Source: Trueperella pyogenes (GTDB lineage: Bacteria > Actinomycetota > Actinomycetes > Actinomycetales > Actinomycetaceae). From it: a stretch of 64,000 nt of DNA. The position numbers and the translations under genes were made by a program. Location of the stretch: contig NZ_JVLH01000004.1 of assembly GCF_001070855.1 (NCBI RefSeq), positions 1 through 64,000 on the forward strand, read 5' to 3'. Below, in pieces: positions 8,997 to 18,143 of the stretch (position 1 is its first letter; each line of letters begins with the position of its first letter). The notes under the pieces were generated by a model. That model saw only the letters and a program-made list of their open reading frames with translations, made no database searches and was not told where the DNA came from.

Positions 8997-9881
8997 ATGT
9001 CGCACTCAACTGGTGCCGAGCGCGCCCCGCTTGGCAATCTCAAACCTGGGATAATTTCTCCGCGTCGTCCTGTCCCGGCACACATTGATCGTCCGGAATA
9101 CATGTACCACTCGGGTCCAGAAGTAATCACTGCCTCTGATATCAAGACACCGGAAACCATTGAGAAAATCCGCAAAGCCGGCCAAATCGCAGCACAGGCT
9201 CTCCAAGCAGTGGGGGAAGCAATTCGTCCTGGGGTAACCACTGACGAATTGGATCGTATCGGCCACGATTTCATTATTTCGCGCGATGCCTACCCCTCAT
9301 GCTTGGGGTACATGGGATTTCCGAAGTCCCTGTGCACCTCAATCAACGAAGTAATCTGCCACGGTATCCCCGATGATCGTCCCCTTGAAGATGGCGACAT
9401 TATCAATGTCGACATCACCGCTTATTACGACGGCGTGCATGGAGATACATGCGCGATGTTCGAAGTCGGGACCGTTGATGAAGAGTCCCATCTTCTGATC
9501 GAGCGTACACGTGAAGCGATGATGCGCGGCATCAAGGCTGTTCGCCCTGGTCGAGAGATCAATGTAATTGGCAGGGTTATTGAATCCTACGCACATCGTT
9601 TCAACTACGGTGTTGTTCGTGACTACACCGGACACGGTGTCGGCGAGGCCTTTCACTCAGGTTTGATTGTCCCCCACTACGACACTGCCCCCGCACACAG
9701 CGAAATCATGGAAGAAGGCATGGTTTTCACCATTGAGCCCATGCTGAATCTGGGCGGAGTTGAATGGGAACAATGGGATGATCAGTGGACAGTCGTGACA
9801 AAAGATCGCGGCCGCTCTGCACAGTTCGAGCACACAATCGTTGTCACAGAAAACGGCGCTGAAATCCTGACGCTTCCATAA
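8997..9881 (+). CDS. map: Methionine aminopeptidase, type I
   Basis: Removes the initiator methionine from nascent proteins; cytosolic dinuclear metal enzyme. With the start at ATG 8997 it has 294 residues. The N-terminal ~45 residues ([16 protein letters not shown]) are the linker extension seen in actinobacterial MetAPs. Metal ligands are visible in [16 protein letters not shown] (two Asp), [11 protein letters not shown] (His), [10 protein letters not shown] (Glu) and [12 protein letters not shown] (Glu). The open frame reaches back to 8871 inside panB, but 8997 begins just after the panB stop and matches the family length. Confidence 0.95.
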   Translation: MSHSTGAERAPLGNLKPGIISPRRPVPAHIDRPEYMYHSGPEVITASDIKTPETIEKIRKAGQIAAQALQAVGEAIRPGVTTDELDRIGHDFIISRDAYPSCLGYMGFPKSLCTSINEVICHGIPDDRPLEDGDIINVDITAYYDGVHGDTCAMFEVGTVDEESHLLIERTREAMMRGIKAVRPGREINVIGRVIESYAHRFNYGVVRDYTGHGVGEAFHSGLIVPHYDTAPAHSEIMEEGMVFTIEPMLNLGGVEWEQWDDQWTVVTKDRGRSAQFEHTIVVTENGAEILTLP

Positions 9882-9952
9882 TTCTGGCGTGAATTTTAAC
9901 GATCCGATAAAGACGGTTATCCTTAGAGAAAAGGCCTTCGAAGGAGAACAAC

Positions 9953-10705
9953 ATGACACTTGCATGTGGAATTGATATTGGCGGTTCAGGTGTCAAGGGT
10001 GCCCTTGTTGATCTTGAAACAGGGACCTACTCCTGCGAAAGCGTAGTGATCGAAACCCCGGCCCCGGCGACTCCAGATTCAGTTGCACAGGTCTGCGGTG
10101 AGCTTCTGCACCAGCTCGGCGTCACCGATGATATTCCCGTCGGGATCACCTTCCCCGCGCCAATTATTCATGGACGAGTTCCCTTTATGGCGAATCTTGA
10201 TCCATCATGGGCAGGAATCGATGTTGTCGAGCTCATGGATCGCCACTTGGGGCGAACCATCGTTGCTCTAAATGATGCCGATGCCGCCGGATTAGGCGAA
10301 GCGATCTACGGTGCCGCTAAAGATGTTCCCGGAGTTGTCATTGTCACCACTCTTGGAACAGGAATCGGATCGGCCATCATCAATGATGGTGTCTTAATTC
10401 CAAATTCAGAACTTGGTCACCTTGAGATTGACGGCCACGATGCCGAAACTCAAGCTTCTGCAGGTCAGAAGACCGCGCAGAAACTGGATTGGGTCACATG
10501 GGCAGGGCGCCTCCAGCGCTACTACTCGCACGTTGAGATGCTCTTCTCCCCCGACCTTTTCGTTATCGGTGGCGGAGTGAGTGCTAATCACGAGAAGTTC
10601 CTCCCCCTGCTGAACCTCCGTACCCCCGTTGTCCCCGCAAAGCTACGTAATACCGCCGGTATTGTTGGTGCGGCTTACGAGGCCGCGCGCGCAGCTCATA
10701 AGTAA
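9953..10705 (+). CDS. ppgK: Polyphosphate glucokinase (ROK family)
   Basis: Phosphorylates glucose using polyphosphate and/or ATP, the main glucose-trapping enzyme in many actinobacteria. 250 residues. The N-terminal phosphate loop is GIDIGGSGVKGALVDLETG. The polyphosphate glucokinase signature LNDADAAGLGEAIYGAAK lies around 100-118, and a TLGTGIGSAIINDG phosphate-binding loop around 130-143. The usual longer C-terminal helix ends in AYEAARAA. GAAGGAG lies upstream of the ATG. The ROK zinc-binding cysteines are absent, as in other members of the PpgK subgroup. Confidence 0.93.
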   Translation: MTLACGIDIGGSGVKGALVDLETGTYSCESVVIETPAPATPDSVAQVCGELLHQLGVTDDIPVGITFPAPIIHGRVPFMANLDPSWAGIDVVELMDRHLGRTIVALNDADAAGLGEAIYGAAKDVPGVVIVTTLGTGIGSAIINDGVLIPNSELGHLEIDGHDAETQASAGQKTAQKLDWVTWAGRLQRYYSHVEMLFSPDLFVIGGGVSANHEKFLPLLNLRTPVVPAKLRNTAGIVGAAYEAARAAHK

Positions 10706-10740
10706 ACGGGCACTCATCGACTGGCAAATAAACTAAAAGG

Positions 10741-10771
10741 TGTGGCCGCTCGGGTTAACGAGCGGCCACAC
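10741..10771 (-). terminator. rnpB terminator
   Basis: G/C-rich hairpin (arms about 10742-10752 and 10759-10769, loop GGTTAA) immediately after the 3' end of RNase P RNA. On the minus strand it is followed by CACACCTTTTAGTTTATTT, giving a T-rich tail. Classical intrinsic terminator. Confidence 0.8.
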
Positions 10772-10772
10772 T

Positions 10773-11132
10773 TGCATGACAGCCAACCTGTACGCCGGGT
10801 TCTGTTCTACGTATTCGTAGTGGCGACCATCTATCTAGGACCACCGTTGCCGATGGTCTCAAGCAACCTACCCGCAGACAGCGAAGGGGCACCTCTTAAC
10901 GTCTGCTGCTCGGTCTTGCTCCGGATGGGGTTTACCTAGCCGATACGGTCACCCGTATCGCTGGTGAGCTCTTGCCTCACCGTTTCACCCTTACTGCTCT
11001 ATGCAGCGGTTTGTTTTCTGTGGCACTAGCCCGCGAGTCACCTCGGGTGGCTGTTAGCCACCATCCTGCCCTGTGGAGCCCGGACGTTCCTCGAGACAAA
11101 AGCCGCGCGGCCGCCCAGTCGACTGGCATGCA
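10773..11132 (-). ncRNA. rnpB: RNase P RNA (bacterial class A)
   Basis: Catalytic RNA that removes 5' leaders from pre-tRNAs. On the minus strand the hallmark conserved segments are present: GAGGAACGTCCGGGCTCC and CAGGATGGTGGCTAAC near the 5' end, GGGTGAAACGGTGAGGCAAG in the middle, GGTAAACCCCATCCGGAGC, then AGATAGATGGTCGCCA and ACAGAACCCGGCGTACAGG near the 3' end. The helix P1 ends pair: 11123-11132 with 10773-10782, with one mismatch. The boundaries come from this pairing. It accounts for the 464-base gap between ppgK and yaaA. Confidence 0.95.
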
Positions 11133-11138
11133 CAGGGA

Positions 11139-11144
11139 ATTTTA
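11139..11144 (-). promoter_or_regulatory. -10 element of the rnpB promoter
   Basis: TAAAAT on the minus strand, placed so that transcription would begin about seven bases downstream, at the P1 end of RNase P RNA (near 11132). A clear -35 is not visible; the upstream promoter half overlaps the start of divergent yaaA. Confidence 0.5.
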
Positions 11145-11169
11145 GCGCGTTTCCCACTAGTGTGGAGGC

Positions 11170-11991
11170 GTGGAAATTTGGCTGCCCCCATCTGAAGGAA
11201 AGAACCCGCCTGGAGAAGGTCCATCTCTTAGCCTCTCAGCACTCTCTTTCCCGTCTTTGACAGATACGCGTAAAAAGATCATCGACGCCTGTGCACAAAT
11301 CACTGATGAAGAACAGGCGCATCAGATCTTCAATGCCAGTCTTCGTCACTCAGCAGAAATTGAGGCCAACCAAGTGCTGATGTCCCAAAGCTGCGCACCG
11401 GCCTCGGCAGTTTTTAACGGCGTACTATTCGACGCCCTTACCGCCCAAGAACCCCGTGCATGGACAGGGGAAGGAAGCCAACACATCACGATCTTCTCAG
11501 GACTATTTGGTGCGCTGAAGCCAACTGACCTCATTCCTTTACACCGCCTTGCGATGGGAACAAAGCTCCCCGCGCTTGGAAACGTCACCTCCTTGTGGAA
11601 GTCAGTCTTGGGCAGCGCGCTCGCAGAAGATTATTCTGGAAAGCTCGTTCTTGATTGCCGCTCAAGTGACTACAAGCAGGCCTGTCTGGCGCCGTGGGCA
11701 CACCTGTGGGAAGTTCGCGTTGAACGCCTGCGAAACGGCAAACGTTCCGTTGTCTCTCACAACGCGAAAAAATGGCGCGGAATGCTCAGCGGGGCATTAG
11801 CTTTGCGATGCAGCGGGATTGAAGACACTAGCGATTTGGAAGATGCCTTAGCCGAAGTGACACCAACGCTACGATCTCACGATGCACGAGGCACCATAAG
11901 CCATGTGAAAGAAATCGAAGTCTCCCCCGCAAAAACGACTTTCCAGGGCGGCAGTGCGCGTACTCTCACGCTGGTAACAGTCGAGGACTGA
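11170..11991 (+). CDS. yaaA: YaaA family peroxide-stress protein (DUF328)
   Basis: 273 residues. The N-terminus EIWLPPSEGKNPPGEG is the signature of the YaaA/DUF328 family, known in E. coli to limit free iron during peroxide stress. Other conserved family blocks visible are FSGLFGALKPTDLIPLHRL and LDCRSSDYKQ. The start is GTG 11170; a GGAGG lies only one base before it, too close to be an ordinary ribosome site. A TAGTGT -10-like element at 11158-11163 would allow leaderless expression. It diverges from rnpB with under 40 bases between them. Confidence 0.85.
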   Translation: MEIWLPPSEGKNPPGEGPSLSLSALSFPSLTDTRKKIIDACAQITDEEQAHQIFNASLRHSAEIEANQVLMSQSCAPASAVFNGVLFDALTAQEPRAWTGEGSQHITIFSGLFGALKPTDLIPLHRLAMGTKLPALGNVTSLWKSVLGSALAEDYSGKLVLDCRSSDYKQACLAPWAHLWEVRVERLRNGKRSVVSHNAKKWRGMLSGALALRCSGIEDTSDLEDALAEVTPTLRSHDARGTISHVKEIEVSPAKTTFQGGSARTLTLVTVED

Positions 11992-12014
11992 GGGATCTAG
12001 ATTCACTAAAAGAT

Positions 12015-12743
12015 CTAGGCCCGGGTCCTCACAACGATCTGACCGGTTTCCTCGGCAAAGTAGAGTTCATCGGCGGGAGTCAGGCGAATACGCTCAAGTT
12101 CCATGGGAGAGAGCTCTGCAAAGCCCATTGGGTTCCCATCACGAACTTCGATCACCGCGAGCGCTCCATTCTTTGAACGTGCGCTCTCATATTCGTCAAG
12201 AAGCTCGGGATCAATCTGGCCAGCACGTTCACGACGCTGGGCAATCACGCCACGAAGCTCATCATCAAGCTGAGCGACCTCTTCAAGGAAGCGGGCCTTA
12301 GTTGCTTCGATATCCGCCTCAATAGCCTGAGCTTCCGCATTCATCTGCTCACGGGCGGCACGTGCTGATTCCGTGCGCTCTTCAGCAGCGAGTTGCTCTT
12401 CTTCTAAGCGGGCAATACGCGAATCCATCTGAGCGATTTCATGTTGCATCGAATTAATATCACGCAGGGGAACCTGGTTCTTTTCGATACGTTCGTTCTG
12501 GCGATCCCGGCGAGCCTTAACACGTTGGATCTCATCCTCGATCCGGGCCACCTCACGTTCGCAGTCTGAAATAACGGCTCCTTGCGTAACCGCAGCACGC
12601 TGCAGGTCAGCAAGACGTCCAGCAAGCTCTCGAACTGTCTCATGTGCCGGATGAGCCTGGCGACGGTGGCGCAGGGCAGATTCTTTCTGGTCTAGCTTTT
12701 GTAGCTCAAGCAGGACAAGTTGCTGAGGATGAGGCGCTTTCAC
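12015..12743 (-). CDS. Coiled-coil protein of the zinc-ribbon (CT398/zf-RING_7) family, zinc ribbon lost
   Basis: 242 residues, mostly a long alpha-helical coiled coil (about 10-185) rich in Glu, Arg, Gln and Ala. The C-terminal tail (NPMGFAELSPMELERI...ETGQIVVR) aligns with the family's C4 zinc ribbon, where the pattern is normally NGxCxGCxxxLSPxEL...CxxCGRILVR. Here none of the four cysteines remain. The start GTG 12741-12743 overlaps the TGA of the upstream NIF3 gene (GTGA) and has GGAGGG upstream, so the two are coupled. Function unknown; it is conserved next to NIF3 in many actinobacteria. Confidence 0.82.
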   Translation of the reverse strand: MKAPHPQQLVLLELQKLDQKESALRHRRQAHPAHETVRELAGRLADLQRAAVTQGAVISDCEREVARIEDEIQRVKARRDRQNERIEKNQVPLRDINSMQHEIAQMDSRIARLEEEQLAAEERTESARAAREQMNAEAQAIEADIEATKARFLEEVAQLDDELRGVIAQRRERAGQIDPELLDEYESARSKNGALAVIEVRDGNPMGFAELSPMELERIRLTPADELYFAEETGQIVVRTRA

Positions 12744-13585
12744 AGGTAACTTCCCTCCGTATCCAAATGTAGGCTCCAAGGTTCTGTGACAATGGTAGAG
12801 ACTTTCACCTCACAGGTGATAGCCAAGCGGCGTGCTTCTTCCCTCAGTTTCTGTGCGAGGACAGGAAGCCACAGGCTTTCCGTTGCCCAATGACTGGCAC
12901 AAATCAGACTGCAGCCACCATCCTCAAGGAATTCGCTGGCCGGATGATGACGTAGATCAGCGGTGATAAAAACGTCAGCGTTACTGGCACGTACAGCATC
13001 AAACATCGAGTCTCCAGCACCGGGACTAACCGCTACACGTCGAACCACACCGTCGAGATCTCCTCCGACCAAGAGGCCCGTTGGTCCTTTCGGCATCACC
13101 CGCGCAACCGTATAAGCGAACTCACGCAAAGGTGTTGGCTTGATGGAGCCAATCCTTCCCAAACCGATCGCTTGACCATCAGCATTCACGCCTTCGGGTG
13201 AAAGTACTTCGATATCGCTGAGCTCTAGTGCCTGCGCACAGGCCTGCGCAACGCCATCTTGTGCGACGTCACCATTGGTATGAGCATTAAAAAGCGCAAT
13301 CTCATGGCGATTCAGCGCGGAGATGATTCGTCCCTTCGCACTTTCGTGATTAAGGAAGGATGCCCCTCTCAGCAGTAGGGGGTGGTGAGTGATGATCATA
13401 TTTGCACCCCACTGCAGAGCTTCCTCGACCACTGCCTGGGTGGGATCTAGCGCAAGAAGAATTCGATCAACCTGAGCCTGTGGCGCTCCGGTAATTAATC
13501 CGACCTTGTCCCATCCATGGGCACTTTCAGGCGGATACCACTGATTCATCAGCGAACGAACGTCACCAACATTCCACTTCGTCAT
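12740..13585 (-). CDS. NIF3-like dinuclear metal centre protein (YbgI family)
   Basis: 281 residues from ATG 13583-13585. Metal-binding motifs of the NIF3/YbgI family are visible: MIITHHPLLLRGA (two His), FNAHTNGDVAQDGV (His-T-N-x-D) and the C-terminal SHWATESLWLPVLA (His, Glu). Members form toroidal hexamers; GTP cyclohydrolase I type 2 is a common but unproven annotation. The open frame runs on to 13669, but residues MTKWNVGDVRSLM match the family start. Coupled to the coiled-coil gene and divergent from lipB. Confidence 0.9.
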   Translation of the reverse strand: MTKWNVGDVRSLMNQWYPPESAHGWDKVGLITGAPQAQVDRILLALDPTQAVVEEALQWGANMIITHHPLLLRGASFLNHESAKGRIISALNRHEIALFNAHTNGDVAQDGVAQACAQALELSDIEVLSPEGVNADGQAIGLGRIGSIKPTPLREFAYTVARVMPKGPTGLLVGGDLDGVVRRVAVSPGAGDSMFDAVRASNADVFITADLRHHPASEFLEDGGCSLICASHWATESLWLPVLAQKLREEARRLAITCEVKVSTIVTEPWSLHLDTEGSYL

Positions 13586-13649
13586 AGCTTTAGTGTAGCC
13601 GGGTGACTGACAGGTCACACCGATAGGACGAATGTCCCACTCACTAACC

Positions 13650-13685
13650 AAGACACAGGAATTACCCACAACTAAAATTGAGGGG
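13650..13685 (+). promoter_or_regulatory. lipB promoter, probably leaderless
   Basis: -35 AAGACA (13650-13655, four of six matches to TTGACA), 17-base spacer, -10 TAAAAT (13673-13678). The expected start is at 13685, exactly the G of the lipB GTG codon, and there is no ribosome-binding sequence. Leaderless messages are common in actinobacteria. Confidence 0.55.
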
Positions 13686-14416
13686 TGCGGATTTTAAACC
13701 TCATCCCTAGCGGACTCACCGATTATTCGGCCGTGAATGACTTCCAACATACTCTTCACGACCAAGTGGCCTCAGGACAGGCCGAAGACACTCTGATCGT
13801 CGCCGAGTTCGCACCCGCGTGGACTGCGGGACGTCACACAAAACCTGAAGATATCCCGGACTCAACTGTGCCCATCATCCACGTCGACAGGGCAGGATCC
13901 GCCACCTGGCATGGCCCCGGACAAGTTGTTATCTACCCGATTGTTCGCTTGCGAGAACCAGTGGACCTCTACGCTTGGATCCGAAGCGTAGAAAATGGCG
14001 TTCTGCAAACCCTACGAAAAGAGTGGGGACTTCCCGTCGAACGAATCGAAGGAAGAGCCGGAGTCTGGCTGCGCGGATCTCAAGGTAGAGATCGAAAGAT
14101 CTGCGCGATCGGCCTCAAAGTTGCACGCGGCGCCACCATGCACGGAATCGCCCTGAACGTGGCGATCGATCCTGCACATGCATTTAGCGGAATCATCCCT
14201 TGCGGCTTAACTGATGCCGACGTTGCTTCACTCTCATGGGAAGGGATCTACTCAGATGTGCCTCATGCTGCTCATCTGCTTGTCCCCCATTTGATCCAGT
14301 CCATTACCCCTCAATTAGCCACGCACCCAGAGCCAATTCACTGGGAAGAAGCCCCCGCTGGCGCATTCGCACCGACGGCCTCGTCGGAATCACAGTCGGA
14401 AGGACCCACGCAATGA
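13685..14416 (+). CDS. lipB: Octanoyl-[ACP]:protein N-octanoyltransferase
   Basis: Transfers octanoate from acyl carrier protein to lipoyl domains, the first step of lipoate assembly. 243 residues. Conserved motifs: the [18 protein letters not shown] loop (normally RGGxxTYHGPGQ), the catalytic lysine in [22 protein letters not shown] (about 140-161), and the catalytic cysteine in [17 protein letters not shown] (about 172-188). The start is GTG 13685, apparently leaderless. lipA begins inside its stop codon (ATGA overlap). The likely recipients are the lipoyl domains of E2/H proteins working with the AceE found in this window. Confidence 0.95.
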   Translation: MRILNLIPSGLTDYSAVNDFQHTLHDQVASGQAEDTLIVAEFAPAWTAGRHTKPEDIPDSTVPIIHVDRAGSATWHGPGQVVIYPIVRLREPVDLYAWIRSVENGVLQTLRKEWGLPVERIEGRAGVWLRGSQGRDRKICAIGLKVARGATMHGIALNVAIDPAHAFSGIIPCGLTDADVASLSWEGIYSDVPHAAHLLVPHLIQSITPQLATHPEPIHWEEAPAGAFAPTASSESQSEGPTQ

Positions 14417-15474
14417 GCACCCTGCCTGATCCCGAAGGACGCAAGCTGCTGCGCGTTGAAGTTCGCAACGCACAAACCCCGATCGAGCACAAGCCTGAAT
14501 GGATTCGCACAACTGCTCGCGCTGGTGAGAACTACCAGGACATGCGTTCTCTTGCACGCGGCGCAGGGCTGCATACAGTGTGCGCAGAGGCCGGCTGCCC
14601 CAATATTTACGAATGCTGGGAAGACCGCGAGGCAACCTTCCTACTCGGCGGAGCAATCTGCACACGCCGCTGCGATTTTTGCGATATCGCCACCGGTCGC
14701 CCCACAGAATACGACCGCGATGAGCCACGACGTATCGCTGAATCGGTCGCACAGATGGGACTTCGCTATGCAACCATCACCGGCGTCACCCGAGATGACC
14801 TTCCCGATGGCGCAGCATGGCTCTACGCAGAGACAACGCGCCAAATCCGTGCCAAGAGCCCAGGTACTGGTATTGAGTTACTCGTCGACGACTTCCGCGG
14901 CTCGAACGAGGCCATCGACATGGTCATTGAAGCTGCACCCCAAGTTTTTGCCCACAATCTTGAAACTGTCCCGCGAATCTTTAAGAAAATTCGCCCAGCT
15001 TTCCGTTACGAGCGTTCCCTCGCGATGATCCAGCGCGCCCACGATGGCGGAATGGTCACCAAATCGAATCTGATTCTTGGTATGGGTGAAACTCGAGAAG
15101 AAATTATCGAGGCCATGCGTGACCTTCATGAATCCGGCTGTGATCTTCTCACGCTCACGCAGTATCTGCGCCCCTCACCCCTGCATCACCCGATCGACCG
15201 TTGGGTGCACCCGGAAGAATTCATCGAGCTTTCTGCTGAAGCTGAGGCTATGGGCTTTGCCGGAGTCATGGCAGGCCCACTCGTGCGTTCCTCGTACCGC
15301 GCGGGATTGTTGTGGGCAAAGGGAATGCGCGCCCGAGGCTTCGAGATCCCCGCACATCTGGCACATATTGAAAACTCGGGATCGACCCTGCAGGAAGCTG
15401 GATCGGTGCTCGACCGTTTGAAGAAGCGACAGGAACTCCATCGTTCAATGGCTGCCGCGCAATCTGCACAATGA
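14413..15474 (+). CDS. lipA: Lipoyl synthase (radical SAM)
   Basis: Inserts two sulfur atoms into protein-bound octanoate. 353 residues starting at ATG 14413, which overlaps the lipB TGA. Both iron-sulfur clusters are marked: [13 protein letters not shown] (auxiliary cluster) and [10 protein letters not shown] (radical SAM CxxxCxxC). The GMGETREEI stretch is conserved, and RSSYRA near the C-terminus carries the serine that ligates the auxiliary cluster. The longer open frame back to 14236 lies inside lipB and lacks support. The next gene starts within its stop codon. Confidence 0.97.
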   Translation: MSTLPDPEGRKLLRVEVRNAQTPIEHKPEWIRTTARAGENYQDMRSLARGAGLHTVCAEAGCPNIYECWEDREATFLLGGAICTRRCDFCDIATGRPTEYDRDEPRRIAESVAQMGLRYATITGVTRDDLPDGAAWLYAETTRQIRAKSPGTGIELLVDDFRGSNEAIDMVIEAAPQVFAHNLETVPRIFKKIRPAFRYERSLAMIQRAHDGGMVTKSNLILGMGETREEIIEAMRDLHESGCDLLTLTQYLRPSPLHHPIDRWVHPEEFIELSAEAEAMGFAGVMAGPLVRSSYRAGLLWAKGMRARGFEIPAHLAHIENSGSTLQEAGSVLDRLKKRQELHRSMAAAQSAQ

Positions 15475-16976
15475 CAGAGCAAGAAACGAGCGACGTGAAG
15501 ACGCCCAATCTCTCCCCCGCTCATGCATTGCTTGCTGCCGCGTATCAACGTCCAGATCGCCCAAGTCTGATCGACGCTTCAAGCGGACGCAGCCTGTCGG
15601 TTGAAGAAAGCGCGAGGCTAACCCGCGGACTCGCATGGTATTTCCATTCCCTAGGAATTCGGAGCGAAGACCGCATTGTTGTGTGCGCTCCAAATAGCAT
15701 CTGGCACTTCATTGTTCACGCAGCAGCATCGTGGATCCATGCGGTCACTGTTCCCCTCTCACCGTTGCTTCCCGACAAGCAACGGCAAGAAATTTACGAG
15801 CTCGTCTCCCCCGCACTGATCATCAGCACCGACGGGCATCCCGTTGATGGCGTTTCGGCGCTTCCTCTCTCCCTCATTGAAGAACGTGCATCAGAGACCG
15901 CCAATCAAATCCCCGCCGGATGGGAGCCTTTGACATGCTACGAGCAGACTGCCGCTTTGGTTTTCACCTCCGGCACCTCAGGGAAAATGCGCGCAGCTCA
16001 GCTCAGCCACGCAAATCTATGGTGGGCATCTCAGTGCTTTAGGGATGGTTTCGAGTACTCACCTGGCTCTGCAATCTGCGGAGTCGTCGCACCGCTGTCA
16101 CATATCGGGGGTTTCAACGGAACCTCAATGGATATCTTCACTCACGGTGGAACCGTAGTTGTTTTTTCCTCTTTCCAGCCGCTCTCAGTGGTACGAGGTA
16201 TTGAGAAATGGCGGATTTCGATCATGTTTGTCGTACCCGCTATGTGCCACATGCTGCTGAACGCAGCTTATGAAAATAACGTGGATTTAAGCTCATGGAC
16301 ACACCCCCTAGTAGGCGGCGATGCAATGGGCGAATCACTGTATTCGAAGATGCGCGAGGCCGCGCTTTCCCCTATTCATGTTTGGGGGATGACAGAGCTT
16401 GGCGGAGCTGGAACTTTTCTTAGCCCCGAGGCCTGGCAGCATCATCCCGGAGCCATCGGCTATTCCTTCCCCTACATTGAGTTGCGTCTGGTTGATCCTC
16501 AAGGAAACCCCATTGACGAGGCCGGGCACAGCGGCTCCATTGAAGTGCGCGGTCCCGGGGTGGCAGCATGCTACTGGGGTGACGAGCCACGCCACCCGGA
16601 TGAGTGGTTTTCAACCTCAGATATTGGTGTTTTTGATTCAGACATGTGCCTCCACATCCTTGGTCGCGCATCACGAGTTATTAACACCGGCGGTGAGCTC
16701 GTCTCCCCCATTCGCGTTGAAGAAGCTCTTCGCACTCTTGAATCAGTTGCTGACTGCTGCGTGCTCGGACTGAAGAATGAAATCTGGGGACAGATCGTTG
16801 CAGCAGCCTTAATCCCCGCTTCTGATCAGCGCCCGTCATTGCGCGAATTACGTCAAGAGTTAAACGAGGCCTTGGCGCCTTGGCAGCATCCCCGGAGCAT
16901 TGTCTGGGTTGATGTGCTCCCCCAAACGACAACTGGGAAAGTCGATATTTCCAAGGTATCGCGGTTATTTGAATAA
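15471..16976 (+). CDS. AMP-forming acyl-CoA synthetase / acid-CoA ligase family
   Basis: ANL-superfamily enzyme of 501 residues that would activate a carboxylic acid as acyl-AMP. Visible motifs: the A3 phosphate loop [16 protein letters not shown] (about 165-180), [10 protein letters not shown] (A5, about 305-314), the A7-like STSDIGVF with its Asp (about 385), [16 protein letters not shown] (A8 hinge) and the catalytic lysine in [13 protein letters not shown] near the end. ATG 15471 overlaps the lipA stop (ATGA), so it is translated with lipB-lipA. The substrate is unknown; the context makes octanoate or another acid near lipoate metabolism worth testing. OSB-CoA ligase (MenE) is another possibility, but no menaquinone genes are present. 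Confidence 0.85.
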   Translation: MTEQETSDVKTPNLSPAHALLAAAYQRPDRPSLIDASSGRSLSVEESARLTRGLAWYFHSLGIRSEDRIVVCAPNSIWHFIVHAAASWIHAVTVPLSPLLPDKQRQEIYELVSPALIISTDGHPVDGVSALPLSLIEERASETANQIPAGWEPLTCYEQTAALVFTSGTSGKMRAAQLSHANLWWASQCFRDGFEYSPGSAICGVVAPLSHIGGFNGTSMDIFTHGGTVVVFSSFQPLSVVRGIEKWRISIMFVVPAMCHMLLNAAYENNVDLSSWTHPLVGGDAMGESLYSKMREAALSPIHVWGMTELGGAGTFLSPEAWQHHPGAIGYSFPYIELRLVDPQGNPIDEAGHSGSIEVRGPGVAACYWGDEPRHPDEWFSTSDIGVFDSDMCLHILGRASRVINTGGELVSPIRVEEALRTLESVADCCVLGLKNEIWGQIVAAALIPASDQRPSLRELRQELNEALAPWQHPRSIVWVDVLPQTTTGKVDISKVSRLFE

Positions 16977-16996
16977 AAGCTACGTGTAGAGAAAAT

Positions 16997-17026
16997 GTGG
17001 GGTGCAGACGGATGTCTGCACCCCAC
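16997..17026. terminator. Hairpin after the acyl-ligase operon
   Basis: Thirteen-base perfect inverted repeat, 16997-17009 with 17014-17026, with loop GGAT, directly after the ligase gene. On the minus strand it is followed by ATTTTCTCT. Before the insertion at 17039 it would have separated this operon from the convergent transporter operon, so it may have served both strands. Confidence 0.6.
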
Positions 17027-17030
17027 AACG

Positions 17031-17038
17031 CATAAAGC
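17031..17038 (+). repeat. 8-bp target-site duplication, left copy
   Basis: CATAAAGC directly before the left terminal inverted repeat. The identical octamer follows the outermost right repeat at 18781-18788. ISL3-family elements make 8-bp duplications. Confidence 0.85.
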
Positions 17039-17061
17039 GGCTCTTCAGAGTTGAGTGTGGG
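17039..17061 (+). repeat. Left terminal inverted repeat of the ISL3-type element
   Basis: 23 bases beginning GGCTCTTCAGAG. It is the exact reverse complement of 18051-18073 and of 18758-18780. Confidence 0.9.
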
Positions 17062-17082
17062 TGACCGGGTGTTGGTCGGGGG

Positions 17083-18067
17083 TTGCGGGCGATTCGCTGG
17101 GCGATCCGTCAGTTACGTTTCGAGGGAGCCGCCATTGCAGGATTGGCTCGACAACTGGCAACTACGTGGAACACCGTGTGGTCCCATATCAAGCCGTGTC
17201 TGCAATCCGCATCTGATGACCCCACCCGTTTCACAGGGGTGTGCAGGTACTGGGAGTCGATGAGCACGTGTGGCACCACCAGGACCGAAGCCGCCGGGGC
17301 CCACGTGAACTCACCGGTATCGTGGACCTGACACGCGGGAAGGATCATCCCACGGCCCGCCTGTTGGACCTGATCCCAGGAAGGTCTGGCACCGTGTACA
17401 AGAACTGGCTGGCCGAGCGCGGCGAACAGTTTCGCTCCGGTATCCAGATCGCGACGCTGGATCCCTTCCAGGGATATAAGAACGCCATCGACGATCAACT
17501 CCAAGACGCAACCAGCGTGCTCGATGCCTTTCACATCCTCAAGCTCGCTGGCGACGCCCCAGGTGAGGTGCGTCGCCGCGTCCAGGAAGACACGACCGGT
17601 CACCGCGGGCGCAAGGGTGATCCCCTCTATCAGATCCGGCTTCTCCTGCGCGCCTCGCATGATCGGCTCACGAAGCGTCAACAAGAACGACTCCGCGCAG
17701 CCTTCACGGCAGATGAAGCGCATATCAGTGTCGAAGTCGCCTACCTTCACCGGGCAAGTGCGCGAGGTCTTCCACCAAGCCACACCCGTCCAAGGCCAAC
17801 GCCTGGCCACACACCTCATTGAACACCTACCAACGTGGCCCATCCCCGAAATCACTCGCCTGGGCCGGACCCTACGCAAGTGGAAGGACGCCTTCTTGGC
17901 CTACCTCGACACAGGCGGAGCCAGCAACGGCCCCACCGAAGCCATCAACGGACATTATCGAACTAGGCAGACGCACCGCCAGAGGCTACCGCAACCCCAC
18001 CAACTACAAACTCCGAATGCTCCTCATCGCAGGAGGCTTAGACGCCTCCACCCACACTCAACTCTGA
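17083..18067 (+). pseudogene. ISL3-family transposase remnant
   Basis: Transposase pieces are spread over three frames. A helix-turn-helix segment (RAIRWAIRQLRFEGAAIAGL, from 17083) is followed by DDE-domain pieces in a second frame from 17241 (LGVDEHVWHH, LDPFQGYKNAIDD with the catalytic Asp region, LDAFHILKLAGD). A piece in the first frame follows near 17755-17960 (WKDAFLAYLDTGGASNGPTEAINGH split over two runs, with the catalytic Glu region), and the C-terminus is in a third frame from about 17950 (GRRTARGYRNPTNYKLRML). At least three frameshifts are needed to join them. The N-terminal zinc-finger part expected in ISL3 transposases is missing between the left repeat and 17083. Not functional as it stands. 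Confidence 0.85.
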
Positions 18068-18073
18068 AGAGCC
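18051..18073 (-). repeat. Internal right-type terminal inverted repeat
   Basis: Exact reverse complement of the left repeat 17039-17061, ending GAAGAGCC. It is not followed by the CATAAAGC duplication (the next bases are GGAAATCT), so this end was not used in the last insertion. Confidence 0.9.
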
Positions 18074-18143
18074 GGAAATCTACTACCGTAAGCAATAAAC
18101 TTTCGTAATGAAAGACAAGGGAGCCAGGTGAAGGAAGAAAAAC

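Noticed and set aside
10742-10939. 65-codon open frame in the rnpB region
   Set aside because: It lies on the complement of RNase P RNA, whose conserved segments explain the sequence.
17109-17879. 256-codon minus-strand frame inside the ISL3-type element
   Set aside because: Plus-strand pieces carry ISL3 transposase motifs; the minus frame is their complement.
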